Positions 16,640-24,369 of a stretch of DNA of 35,030 bases are shown piece after piece. Position 1 is the stretch's first letter; each line of letters begins with the position of its first letter. Both the position numbers and the translations under genes were made by a program. This DNA is from Lachnospiraceae bacterium (lineage in GTDB: Bacteria; Bacillota; Clostridia; Lachnospirales; Lachnospiraceae), in assembly GCA_017615545.1 (NCBI GenBank), contig JAFZZY010000034.1, positions 1 through 35,030 on the forward strand, in the 5' to 3' direction. The notes beneath the pieces are model-generated. The model ran no database searches. It was not told the origin of the DNA and worked only from the letters and a program-made list of their open reading frames with translations.

Positions 16640-17875
16640 ATGGTAAGGAACTACAAGTGCCCCAGCTGTGGGGCTACAATGGAATATGATCCGATCGATG
16701 AGAAACTGCATTGCTCGTATTGTAATTCGGCGTATGCTCCTGAGGAGATCAGCCGAAGGATGTCGACGTACGATGCGCCTGCGGCTTCCCACGGGGAAAT
16801 CGATGAGGTGCGCCGCACGGCGATGATCCGCGTGAACGTTGCTGTCTGCAACTCCTGCGGAGCAGAGCTGGCGGTCAATGGTGTGGAGGCATCTTCCTTC
16901 TGTCCGTATTGCGGCAACGCTGCCGTTGTGATGGACCGCGTGGAGGAACGTCTGGCGCCGGATTATATGATCCCGTTCAAAGTAGGCCAGGCCGAAGCAG
17001 AACGGATCATCCGCGATCGTCTGAGTTCCGGCTTCTTTGTGCCGAATTCGATCAAAAATTTTGAACTGGAGAAACTGCGTGGGATCTACATCCCGTTTTG
17101 GCTGTATGATACGTATTACGGCGCAGACCAGGGGTGGAAATACACGGTCAGCCACGGAAAGAGTTCCTCTACGTATTATGCGCACATGACGGGTGAGTGT
17201 GTATATCATCACCTGACGGTGGATGCTTCTCTCGCGTTTAATGATAATTCGTCACAGCGACTGGAGCCGTATGATATGCATGGATTGAAAAAGTTCGACC
17301 CGAGCTATCTGTCCGGTTTCTATTCGGATCGCTTCGATGTCGGATATCAGTCGGCAGATCGTATCGCGATTACGCGTTCCGGTGAAATGTACAACGCTTC
17401 GATCAAAGAGAGGATCGGCCATAAAGACGCGAAACTCGAAGATAATAACTTCAGGACTAAGGTCCTGCAGCGCGACTATGCGATGCTTCCGGTCTGGTTT
17501 TTGACCTTCCGTCAGGACGACGAACCGTACACGATCTTGGTGAACGGACAGACCCGAAAGATGGTCGGCGCAGTACCGTTTGATAAGAAGAAAGCATTGT
17601 TTGTATTTTTAGCGTTTTCGGCGCTGTTTTGCCTCGTTTTCGGCTTCCTCGGCGGCTATTTGATGGATGGACTTTGGTATGCGGAGACGCATCGTTCCAG
17701 AAGAAGCAGCAGCAATAATGACGGATCGGTCAAACTGTTTTTGTACTGGGTTCTCGCCACCGTATTTTTGTGGTATCGCGCGGTAAAGAGATATCTCTCC
17801 ATGAAAAAGAGTATTGAACTGAGCCGTTCGCGGACGAATAACAGGCTCGCTAAAGAAAGGCAGGATAAGGTATAA
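16640..17875 (+). CDS. Double zinc-ribbon membrane protein, copy 3 (A3)
   Basis: A 411-residue paralogue. The ATG at 16640 has AGGAGA at 16627-16632, the same layout as A1, and the upstream in-frame ATG at 16607 has none. Ribbon cysteines are at 7, 10, 25, 28 and 70, 73, 88, 91. The second ribbon and its extension (CNSCGAELAVN ... VMDRVEERLAPDY) are almost identical to the other copies. NGQTRKMVGAVP replaces the usual NGQTGK. Two membrane segments follow (about 315-340 and 360-385). The stop TAA overlaps the B3 start by one base. Confidence 0.82.
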   Translation: MVRNYKCPSCGATMEYDPIDEKLHCSYCNSAYAPEEISRRMSTYDAPAASHGEIDEVRRTAMIRVNVAVCNSCGAELAVNGVEASSFCPYCGNAAVVMDRVEERLAPDYMIPFKVGQAEAERIIRDRLSSGFFVPNSIKNFELEKLRGIYIPFWLYDTYYGADQGWKYTVSHGKSSSTYYAHMTGECVYHHLTVDASLAFNDNSSQRLEPYDMHGLKKFDPSYLSGFYSDRFDVGYQSADRIAITRSGEMYNASIKERIGHKDAKLEDNNFRTKVLQRDYAMLPVWFLTFRQDDEPYTILVNGQTRKMVGAVPFDKKKALFVFLAFSALFCLVFGFLGGYLMDGLWYAETHRSRRSSSNNDGSVKLFLYWVLATVFLWYRAVKRYLSMKKSIELSRSRTNNRLAKERQDKV

Positions 17876-18192
17876 TGCATCTGTTTGGTATTGCTCTGGG
17901 AGTTTTGACCGGACTGGGTCTGGCTTTATATTTGACGTCGCTCCTGATCAAACGTTCGAACGATGTCGGCGACTCCATAGGAAAACTCAGCGATTTCGGT
18001 TCGCTGAATATGATCCATTCGGCACCGAAGCTGACATCCAAAAAAAAGTACGAAAAAGATTTGGGCGAGTCCATGTCGACGAGACTTCTTAAGGAAAGTT
18101 TCGAACATAAAGTTGCTTCCTACGAGATCTCGGAGCGTAAACCCGAGGTGAAAGAGGAAGTTCCGAAGGGGGATTTACATTGGCCGGATTAA
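17875..18192 (+). CDS. Small single-span membrane partner, copy 3 (B3)
   Basis: A 105-residue protein that starts at TAATG on the stop of A3. The membrane segment (about 3-23) is followed by KRSNDVGDSIGKLSDFGSLN, the fullest version of the B motif, then a lysine-rich region with YEKD and an acidic/basic C-terminus. It is closest by eye to B4. Confidence 0.75.
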   Translation: MHLFGIALGVLTGLGLALYLTSLLIKRSNDVGDSIGKLSDFGSLNMIHSAPKLTSKKKYEKDLGESMSTRLLKESFEHKVASYEISERKPEVKEEVPKGDLHWPD

Positions 18193-18215
18193 ATGTCCGG
18201 TGAAGGGGGTAGATT

Positions 18216-19439
18216 ATGGTTAAGACATATAAGTGTCCCGGTTGCGGAGGCGCACTGGAATATGATCCGCTGGATGAGAGAATGCATTGCGAATACTGCG
18301 GATCTTCCTATGCGCCGGAAGAAGTCAGCCGGCTGGCAGTGAAAGAAGAGGAGAATAAGGTATCGCGCGCGGAGATGGACGAGGCTCGCAAGAGACCGAT
18401 GATCAGTATGAATATCGCGGTCTGCAACTCCTGCGGAGCAGAACTGGCGGTCAATGATGTGGAGGTTTCTTCGTTCTGCCCGTACTGCGGCAATGCGGCC
18501 GTAGTGATGGATCGCGTGGAGGAGCGCCTGGCACCGGATTATGTGATCCCGTTTAAAGTCGGACGCGAGGAGGCAGAACTCATCATCCGTTCGAAACTGT
18601 CGGGCTTTTTCGTTCCGAATGCCATTAAGCATTTTGAGGTGGAAAGACTGCGCGGGATCTACATGCCGTTCTGGCTGTACGATGTCTATTTCAGCGCAGA
18701 TCAGAAGTGGAAGTATTCGGTATCCGATGGCAGAAATTCCAAAACGAATTATGCCCACCTGATCGGAGAGTGCACCTATCAGAAGATGACGGTCGATGCA
18801 TCCAAACGATTTCAGGATGAGTCGTCGCAGCGCCTGGAACCGTACTATATGAAGGATCTGAAAAAGTTTGATGCCGCGTATCTGTCCGGTTTCTACTCCG
18901 ACCGTTTTGATGTCGGCGAGCGTGAGTCCGACAGGGTTGCGCTGGATCGCAGCTGGGACCTTTACGATGAGTCTGTGAGAATGGAAGTAAGGGATCTGAA
19001 AGCCAGTTTGGTGAGCACCAAGCCGAAGATGAAGGTCCTGAAGAAGGACTACGCGCTCCTTCCGGTCTGGTTCCTGACCTTTAACCATGATAAAAAAACG
19101 TACACGATCCTGGTGAACGGACAGACCAAAAAGATGGTCGGAGCGGTGCCGATCAGCAAGATCAAAGCCATTCTTACATTTGTGATACTCGCTGCGTTGT
19201 TCTGCTTCCCGTTAAGGTTTTTGGGCGGATGTATGGTGGAGTATATCGGCTATGAGAATAAGCTTAATATCAGAAATGATCATGACCTCGCGGGGTATGT
19301 AGTCGCTGCAATGATCTTTGCCACGATCTTCCTTTGGTATTGGGCTCTGAAAAAATTCTTTGCGTTCCGCAAGAGTGTGGATCTGAGCCAGTCGAGTGTA
19401 CATGATATGCTCGCGAAAGAAAGGCAGGATAAAGTATGA
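18216..19439 (+). CDS. Double zinc-ribbon membrane protein, copy 4 (A4)
   Basis: A 407-residue paralogue. The ATG at 18216 has GAAGGGGGT at 18202-18210, 23 bp after B3. Ribbon cysteines are at 7, 10, 25, 28 and 70, 73, 88, 91. The central motifs are kept with small changes (YMPFWLYDVYFS, SSQRLEPY, LSGFYSDRFDVG, LPVWFLTF, NGQTKKMVGAVP). Two membrane segments and the tail ending AKERQDKV close the protein. The stop overlaps the B4 start by four bases (ATGA). Confidence 0.82.
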   Translation: MVKTYKCPGCGGALEYDPLDERMHCEYCGSSYAPEEVSRLAVKEEENKVSRAEMDEARKRPMISMNIAVCNSCGAELAVNDVEVSSFCPYCGNAAVVMDRVEERLAPDYVIPFKVGREEAELIIRSKLSGFFVPNAIKHFEVERLRGIYMPFWLYDVYFSADQKWKYSVSDGRNSKTNYAHLIGECTYQKMTVDASKRFQDESSQRLEPYYMKDLKKFDAAYLSGFYSDRFDVGERESDRVALDRSWDLYDESVRMEVRDLKASLVSTKPKMKVLKKDYALLPVWFLTFNHDKKTYTILVNGQTKKMVGAVPISKIKAILTFVILAALFCFPLRFLGGCMVEYIGYENKLNIRNDHDLAGYVVAAMIFATIFLWYWALKKFFAFRKSVDLSQSSVHDMLAKERQDKV

Positions 19440-19762
19440 CGTTTGAATTGGGTGAAATGCTGGGCTTGTTGAATGGACTCGGTCTGGCACTGTTTATAAC
19501 GATCAGCGCACTGAAACATTCCAATGATATTGGGGATTCCCCCGGAAAACTGGAAGATTTCGGATGGTTGAAGGTCATTTATAAGAGAGACCGTATGACC
19601 GCTGAAGAGTATGAGAAAGATGAGATCATAACGAGGAAACTTCAGCTGTTTGAGAAAAAATACGAGGCTGCTGTGGAAAACGCGGATGAAGAGACCGCGG
19701 CGGAGCGGAATGCCAAACGTATGGTGTTTGAAAAGAGAAGAGGTCAGGGAACGATCAAGTAA
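19436..19762 (+). CDS. Small single-span membrane partner, copy 4 (B4)
   Basis: A 108-residue protein on the ATGA overlap with A4. A membrane segment at about 7-25 is followed by KHSNDIGDSPGKLEDFGWL, then a long charged helix (about 50-108) with EYEKD and likely coiled-coil character. This tail is longer than in B1. The next gene starts 15 bp after its stop, so the array may be co-transcribed with the cysteine desulfurase. Confidence 0.75.
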   Translation: MTFELGEMLGLLNGLGLALFITISALKHSNDIGDSPGKLEDFGWLKVIYKRDRMTAEEYEKDEIITRKLQLFEKKYEAAVENADEETAAERNAKRMVFEKRRGQGTIK

Positions 19763-19777
19763 CTGAGAGGTATCATT

Positions 19778-20956
19778 GTGGAGAACAAAGATAAACCGAT
19801 CTATCTGGATCACGCCGCGACGGGGCCCATGTGGCCGGAAGCGGTCGCGGCGATGCTTCCGTTTTTTACCGAACGTTTCGGAAATCCGTCCGGAGTGTGC
19901 CGTCCCGCGCAGGAGGCGCGGCGCAGCGTGGAGGAAGCGCGGCGTAAGATCGCGCAGACTCTGGGGAGCGTTCCTCCCGAGACCATCTACTTCACGGGAT
20001 GTGGGACCGAGTCGGACAATACCGCCCTCACCGGTTATGTGAATGCGGTGCGGAGTGCGGAGCCCGGAAAGTCTGTCCACATCGTGGTCGGGATGACGGA
20101 GCATCCGGCGGTGCTCGAAACAGCGCGGTTTCTGGAGCACCAGGGCGTCGGCGTCAGTTATGCCGCCCCGGATCCGGACGGTGTGATCACACCGGAGAGT
20201 TTGAAGAAAGCGATGCGGCCGGACACGGTCCTGGTCAGCATCATGTATGCGAATAATGTAGTCGGAACGGTGCAGCCGGTGAGTGAACTGGCTGCCGTTT
20301 CGCATGCTTACGGGGCAGTATTTCATACCGACGCGGTGCAGGCTTTTGGGCACATTCCGATCGATCCGGCCGCGGAAGGCATTGACCTCCTCAGTGCGTC
20401 GGGGCATAAGTTCGGCGGTCCGAAGGGTGTCGGTTTCCTCTACGTGCGTGAGGGGCTGAAGCTTTCGCCGATCCTGAACGGCGGCGGGCAGGAGCGGCAT
20501 CTGCGCTCCGGCACGCTGAACGTGCCGGGCATCGTCGGCATGGGCGAGGCAGCGCGGCTGTCCGCAGCCTGCATGGACGAGGCGATGGTGCGCATAGCCG
20601 GACTCCGGGATCTGCTGGAGGAGCTGGTTCTCGCAGAACTGCCCGAGGTCACGATCCATTCGAAAAACGTGCGTCGCCTTCCGGGGCACAGCAGTATGAC
20701 GATCCCGGGCGTGACCGGGGAGAATGTGGTGCTGATGATGAACCTGCGGGGCATCTTCATCTCGGCGGGCTCGGCCTGCACGAGCGGCGAGACGAAGCCG
20801 TCCCACGTGCTCACGGCCATGGGGTTGCCCGAAAAGGCATGCTATGCGACCGTGCGGATCACCCTCGGCGTGCAGACGACGCGGGAAGAGATCGAGGCGA
20901 CGGCCGCGGCTCTGATCGAGGAAACATGGAAACTGCGGAAAATGCATCTCGGTTAA
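19778..20956 (+). CDS. Cysteine desulfurase (NifS/IscS-like, class V aminotransferase)
   Basis: A 392-residue PLP enzyme that removes sulfur from cysteine for iron-sulfur cluster or thiolation pathways. It starts with GTG at 19778, with TGAGAGG at 19764-19770; no nearby ATG fits. Key residues are present: His109 (TEHPAVL), Asp185 (HTDAVQ), the PLP lysine Lys211 (SGHKFGGPKG) and the active-site Cys334 (SAGSACTSGE). Length is normal. No iscU, thiI or other sulfur acceptor lies next to it, so its partner cannot be told from context. It directly follows the zinc-ribbon array. Confidence 0.9.
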   Translation: MENKDKPIYLDHAATGPMWPEAVAAMLPFFTERFGNPSGVCRPAQEARRSVEEARRKIAQTLGSVPPETIYFTGCGTESDNTALTGYVNAVRSAEPGKSVHIVVGMTEHPAVLETARFLEHQGVGVSYAAPDPDGVITPESLKKAMRPDTVLVSIMYANNVVGTVQPVSELAAVSHAYGAVFHTDAVQAFGHIPIDPAAEGIDLLSASGHKFGGPKGVGFLYVREGLKLSPILNGGGQERHLRSGTLNVPGIVGMGEAARLSAACMDEAMVRIAGLRDLLEELVLAELPEVTIHSKNVRRLPGHSSMTIPGVTGENVVLMMNLRGIFISAGSACTSGETKPSHVLTAMGLPEKACYATVRITLGVQTTREEIEATAAALIEETWKLRKMHLG

Positions 20957-20963
20957 TGGGTGA

Positions 20964-20992
20964 TTGCCCAGACCTGCGAGAAGTGATATAAT
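20964..20992 (+). promoter_or_regulatory. Sigma-A promoter of alr
   Basis: TTGCCC (20964-20969), 17 bp and TATAAT (20987-20992), with a TG one base upstream of the -10. The start near 20999 gives a ~50-nt leader for an ATG start at 21049 and argues against the GTG at 20998. Confidence 0.75.
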
Positions 20993-21048
20993 ATGTCGTG
21001 TCGGTGCATCCGACGCAAAAGACAGTAAAAGGAATCGGTATACGATTT

Positions 21049-22287
21049 ATGAACGGTTACTATAGAACATTTGCGGTGGTGGATCTGGACGCGATCCGGA
21101 AGAATATCCTGGCGGCGCGCGAGCGTATCGCCCAGGGTGCGCAGGGGAAGCCGGTGAAACTGCTGGCGGTCATCAAGGCGGACGGCTACGGACACGGAGC
21201 GACCTGCCTGGCGCACTACCTGCAGGATCTGGTGGATTTCTTCGGCGTTGCGACCATCGACGAGGCGGTCGAGATCCGCGAAAGCTTCCGCCAAAGCCGG
21301 ATCTCGCCGATGACGGTGCGGACGCCGGAGGGCGAGAAGAGCCTGCCGGTCCGCGACGGCAACACCCCTATCTTGATTCTCGGCTACACTTCGCCGAAGG
21401 AGTATGAGGTGGCTGTGCGCGAAGAGATCCGCCTGACCATGGATAACGAAGAGAACCTGAAAGCATTTGCCGCGGAGGCAGTGCGGCAGGGGCGGAAGGC
21501 GTACGCGCACATCAAACTGAACACGGGTATGACGCGTCTCGGTTTCGAGGCGACGCCGGAGGAGGCGAAGCGGCTGGCGCAGCTGGCGAAGACGCCGGGT
21601 CTGGTCCTGGAAGGTCTGTTCACACATTTTTCCTGCGCGGATATGACGGACGAAGCGTTCACCCACGAGCAGGAAGCGAAATACAAAGCATTTGCCGAGG
21701 CGCTGGAGGCGGAGGGACTTTCGATCCCCATCAAACACGCCTGCAATTCTGCCGGCATCATGCGTTTCTCCGATAGTTACTATGACATGTGCCGCAGCGG
21801 TATCATCACCTACGGACTCTATCCGTCGGATGAGGTCGACCACTCGCTGTTGCAGCTGGCGCCTGCGATGTCGTGGTTTTCGCACGTCATCCACGTGCGC
21901 GAGATCGAGGCGGGAGTGCCGGTCAGCTACGGAGCGACCTTCGTTTCCGAGCACCCGATGCGCTTAGCTACGGTCTGCGTCGGTTACGCGGACGGTTATT
22001 CGAGAAGCCTCTCGAGCCGCGGCTTCGTGCTGATCCACGGACAGAAGGCACCCATCGTGGGCCGCGTCTGCATGGACCAGATGATGGTCGATGTGACTGA
22101 TATCGAGAATGTTTGCGTGGAGGATGTCGTTACGCTCGCAGGCTGCGAGAGCGTGCTGACCGGTAAGGAAGCGCCTGCGCTTTCGGTCGATGAGATCTCC
22201 GCCCTCGCCGGCAGTTTCTCCTATGAATTCGTCTGCGGCATCGGCAAACGCGTGCCCAGGTTGTATGTGGGGGAAATGCTGAAGTAA
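21049..22287 (+). CDS. alr: Alanine racemase
   Basis: PLP-dependent alanine racemase supplying D-alanine for peptidoglycan, 412 residues from the ATG at 21049. The PLP lysine is Lys43 (VIKADGYGHG) and the second catalytic base is Tyr294 (VSYGATFVS). The C-terminal domain has GRVCMDQMMVDVT, as in the family. The protein is longer than the usual ~370-390 residues because of an insertion at about 82-106 in the barrel, between the EAVEIRE helix and the ILILGY strand. The ribosome site is weak (AAAGGA about 15 bases upstream). The gene has its own promoter. Confidence 0.93.
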   Translation: MNGYYRTFAVVDLDAIRKNILAARERIAQGAQGKPVKLLAVIKADGYGHGATCLAHYLQDLVDFFGVATIDEAVEIRESFRQSRISPMTVRTPEGEKSLPVRDGNTPILILGYTSPKEYEVAVREEIRLTMDNEENLKAFAAEAVRQGRKAYAHIKLNTGMTRLGFEATPEEAKRLAQLAKTPGLVLEGLFTHFSCADMTDEAFTHEQEAKYKAFAEALEAEGLSIPIKHACNSAGIMRFSDSYYDMCRSGIITYGLYPSDEVDHSLLQLAPAMSWFSHVIHVREIEAGVPVSYGATFVSEHPMRLATVCVGYADGYSRSLSSRGFVLIHGQKAPIVGRVCMDQMMVDVTDIENVCVEDVVTLAGCESVLTGKEAPALSVDEISALAGSFSYEFVCGIGKRVPRLYVGEMLK

Positions 22288-22336
22288 ACACTCACGGTGA
22301 CCATTTGCCAATCTTAGAAATAGTACTTACTCCCTC

Positions 22337-22365
22337 TTGATATTCTATCATAATTATGATATAAT
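22337..22365 (+). promoter_or_regulatory. Sigma-A promoter of the antitoxin gene
   Basis: TTGATA (22337-22342), 17 bp and a consensus TATAAT (22360-22365). Confidence 0.82.
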
Positions 22366-22376
22366 AATGATAGAAT
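22342..22376 (+). promoter_or_regulatory. Palindromic operator over the antitoxin promoter
   Basis: A perfect 10-bp inverted repeat, attctatcat (22342-22351) and atgatagaat (22367-22376), encloses the -10. Inside it a perfect 16-bp palindrome, tatcataattatgata, covers 22346-22361. TATCAT-type half-sites thus occur three times. This is the pattern expected for Phd/YefM autoregulation. Confidence 0.8.
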
Positions 22377-22405
22377 TACGATAAAGCATTTGAGAGGAGA
22401 CGACT

Positions 22406-22669
22406 ATGATATCCATTCGACCGGTTTCTGATCTACGAAATAAGTTTACGGAAGTTGAAAAGGAAGTAAACGGAGGAAATCCTGTATTCCTTACTAAAAA
22501 CGGATATGGCACTATGGTTGTATTGAGCATATCTGCATATTCGAACTTGACATCCGGTGTTGAAAAAGCATTGGATGAGGCGGATAACTATGCCGGTACT
22601 CATTCAAAACGCATGACGCATGACGAAGTATTCGGATCGATCAGGGGGGCAATGCGTGAGAAAAACTGA
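22406..22669 (+). CDS. Phd/YefM-family antitoxin
   Basis: An 87-residue protein with the N-terminal pattern of the Phd/YefM DNA-binding domain (ISIRPVSDLRNKFTEVEKEV, then PVFLTKNGYGTMVVLSISAY). Family members bind DNA as dimers, repress their own operon and neutralise a RelE/ParE- or Doc-type toxin with the C-terminal tail. The tail here is about 35 residues. GAGAGGAGA lies just before the ATG. The base composition is more AT-rich than the neighbours, hinting at horizontal origin. The toxin gene behind it appears broken. Confidence 0.88.
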   Translation: MISIRPVSDLRNKFTEVEKEVNGGNPVFLTKNGYGTMVVLSISAYSNLTSGVEKALDEADNYAGTHSKRMTHDEVFGSIRGAMREKN

Positions 22670-22786
22670 ATATATATCAAGGATTATGTGGTCTACTATG
22701 TAGTTATTCTGGGTGAAGATGGAAAAAAGATCATGGAAGTAAGGCGCATCATTCATACTCTACAGGATAGGGATGGATATATCTAA
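22656..22786 (+). pseudogene. Remnant of a RelE/ParE-type toxin gene
   Basis: A GTG at 22656 overlapping the antitoxin end reads VRKTEYISRI, like a toxin N-terminus, and stops at once after WSTM. In another frame, 22673-22786 reads YIKDYVVYYVVILGEDG, then KIMEVRRIIHTLQDRDGYI and a stop, which is the typical C-terminal part of a RelE/ParE toxin. The two pieces fit a toxin that lost its middle (~50 residues) with a frame change. The family call is from the C-terminal pattern only. Confidence 0.6.
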
Positions 22787-22809
22787 GCAAAAGATATATA
22801 AATTTCCTC

Positions 22810-22838
22810 TTGCATTCTGTTCGGAAGCGTGCTATACT
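22810..22838 (+). promoter_or_regulatory. Sigma-A promoter of rpmE
   Basis: TTGCAT (22810-22815), 17 bp and TATACT (22833-22838). The leader of about 70 nt holds a small hairpin, tattgt/acaata (22873-22890), and a GCGC self-complementary pair around 22849-22865. L31 leaders in Firmicutes can bind the protein; I cannot confirm that here. Confidence 0.72.
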
Positions 22839-22911
22839 TTCATGGAATGCGCGGTAAAACGGCGCAAAAATATATTGTCCAAGAACAATAGAAAGCGAAT
22901 GAGGTGAAATC

Positions 22912-23109
22912 ATGAAAGAAGGAATCCATCCTGAGTATTATCAGGCAAAGGTTGTTTGCAACTGCGGTAACGAGTTCGTAACCGGCTCGACAAAGAAGGA
23001 GATCCACGTGGAAATCTGCTCCAAGTGCCATCCGTTCTACACCGGCCAGCAGAAGTCTTCTACTGCTCGCGGTCGTATCGAGAAGTTCAACAAGAAGTAC
23101 GGAATGTAA
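22912..23109 (+). CDS. rpmE: 50S ribosomal protein L31, zinc-binding type
   Basis: A 65-residue ribosomal protein of the large subunit. The opening [10 protein letters not shown] is diagnostic, and the zinc cysteines Cys16, Cys18, Cys36 and Cys39 are all present, so this is the zinc-containing C+ form. It ends [10 protein letters not shown] as usual. GAGGTGA lies at 22901-22907. A terminator follows, then yqhQ. Confidence 0.97.
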   Translation: MKEGIHPEYYQAKVVCNCGNEFVTGSTKKEIHVEICSKCHPFYTGQQKSSTARGRIEKFNKKYGM

Positions 23110-23136
23110 TCCTACTTTATATAACCCGAAAGGCTG

Positions 23137-23174
23137 GGTTGAGGCAGAGGTTTTCTTCGGCTTCAACCTTTTTT
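23137..23174 (+). terminator. Rho-independent terminator between rpmE and yqhQ
   Basis: Left arm ggttgaggcagagg (23137-23150), loop tttt, right arm cttcggcttcaacc (23155-23168), with one mismatch and some G-U pairs, followed by six T. The next start codon is only 25 bp downstream and no promoter fits between, so yqhQ expression probably depends on read-through. Confidence 0.72.
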
Positions 23175-23199
23175 AATCCCGGAAACAAAGAGGTAACCT

Positions 23200-24369
23200 A
23201 TGAAGTCATCAGGGATCGGCGGCCAGGCCGTCATGGAAGGCATCATGATGCGAAACGGGGAGAAGTACGCTGTCGGCGTGCGCCTGCCCGACCAGGAGAT
23301 ATTTGTAAAGGTCGATGAATACACGGCTCCGAGCCGGCGCCCCGCGATCACGCGTGCGCCGTTCATCCGAGGTGTATTCAATTTTGTCGACTCTTTGTAT
23401 ATCGGCATGAAGACCCTGACCTATTCCGCGTCCTTCTATGAGGAGGACGAGCCAAAGAAAGATGAGAAGAAGGCTGAGAACTCTGCGGAAGCAGTGGTAG
23501 AGGCTGTGGAAGCAAAGGTGGTTGCGGAGGAAGAAGCGAAGGCGGCCGATGAAGTCGCCGAGGCAACCGATGCCGTGACGACGGTCGAAGCCCCGAAGCC
23601 TCCGGTCCTGAAGGACGAACCGAAGAAGGACGGTAGCATGAGTTCGACGACTTGGCTGGCGGTGGCTCTGTCCATCGTGATCTCCGTCGGACTGTTCATG
23701 GTGCTTCCGGTCTTCCTGGGGAATTTGGTGGCAAAAGCCACGAACAGCAGTTTCTGGGTAGCATTTGCCGAGGGTATGATCCGCCTGGCGATCTTCATCG
23801 CCTATGTGGGACTCATTTCCCTGATGAGCGATATCAAACGCGTCTATATGTATCACGGCGCGGAGCATAAATGCATCAATTGTGTGGAGCACGGACTTCC
23901 GCTTTCCGTGGACAATGTCCGCAAGAGCTCCCGTTTTCATAAGCGTTGCGGCACCAGTTTCCTGCTCATCGTCATGATGATCAGCATCGTTTTGTTCATG
24001 GTGATCCGCGTGCGCACGCTGTGGCTGCGTGTTTTGAGCCGCATTTTGCTGCTTCCGGTGATCGCCGGGATCTCCTATGAATTTCTGCGTCTGGCGGGCA
24101 ATTCGGATAATGCGATCGTTTCCCTGCTCAGCAAGCCCGGCCTGGCGTTGCAGCGCCTGACGACCCGCGAACCGGACGACTCGATGATCGAAGTCGGCAT
24201 CGCATCGGTGGAAGCGGTGTTTTCCTGGAAGAAGTATTTGAATGAAAACTTCAGCATGAACTACGACCTGAGCGAGACCGAGGCAGTTGCCGGGGCGGCG
24301 GAGGTCGCAGAGAGCGTTGAAGCAGAAACCATAAAGACAGACAGCGAGTTACCCGAGGAGGAGTCATGA
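23200..24369 (+). CDS. yqhQ: YqhQ-like DUF1385 membrane protein
   Basis: A 389-residue membrane protein of the DUF1385 family, function unknown. The N-terminus GIGGQAVMEGIMMRNG and the central YHGAEHKCINCVEHG ... HKRCGTSFLL block are family hallmarks; the His/Glu/Cys residues look metal-binding. About four membrane segments lie between 148 and 300. Residues about 83-145 are an Ala/Glu/Lys-rich insertion, and the C-terminus has a second acidic tail; both look like flexible extensions. Its stop overlaps prmC by four bases. The order rpmE-yqhQ-prmC-prfA is common in Clostridia. Confidence 0.9.
   Translation: MKSSGIGGQAVMEGIMMRNGEKYAVGVRLPDQEIFVKVDEYTAPSRRPAITRAPFIRGVFNFVDSLYIGMKTLTYSASFYEEDEPKKDEKKAENSAEAVVEAVEAKVVAEEEAKAADEVAEATDAVTTVEAPKPPVLKDEPKKDGSMSSTTWLAVALSIVISVGLFMVLPVFLGNLVAKATNSSFWVAFAEGMIRLAIFIAYVGLISLMSDIKRVYMYHGAEHKCINCVEHGLPLSVDNVRKSSRFHKRCGTSFLLIVMMISIVLFMVIRVRTLWLRVLSRILLLPVIAGISYEFLRLAGNSDNAIVSLLSKPGLALQRLTTREPDDSMIEVGIASVEAVFSWKKYLNENFSMNYDLSETEAVAGAAEVAESVEAETIKTDSELPEEES

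Noticed and set aside
19280..20947. Long - strand open frame opposite the cysteine desulfurase (555 codons)
   Set aside because: It runs antisense through two convincing genes, has Arg/His-rich composition typical of shadow frames, and matches no family.
20998..21048. GTG start for alr at 20998
   Set aside because: It coincides with the predicted transcription start, has no ribosome site, and the extra 17 residues are not part of the family.
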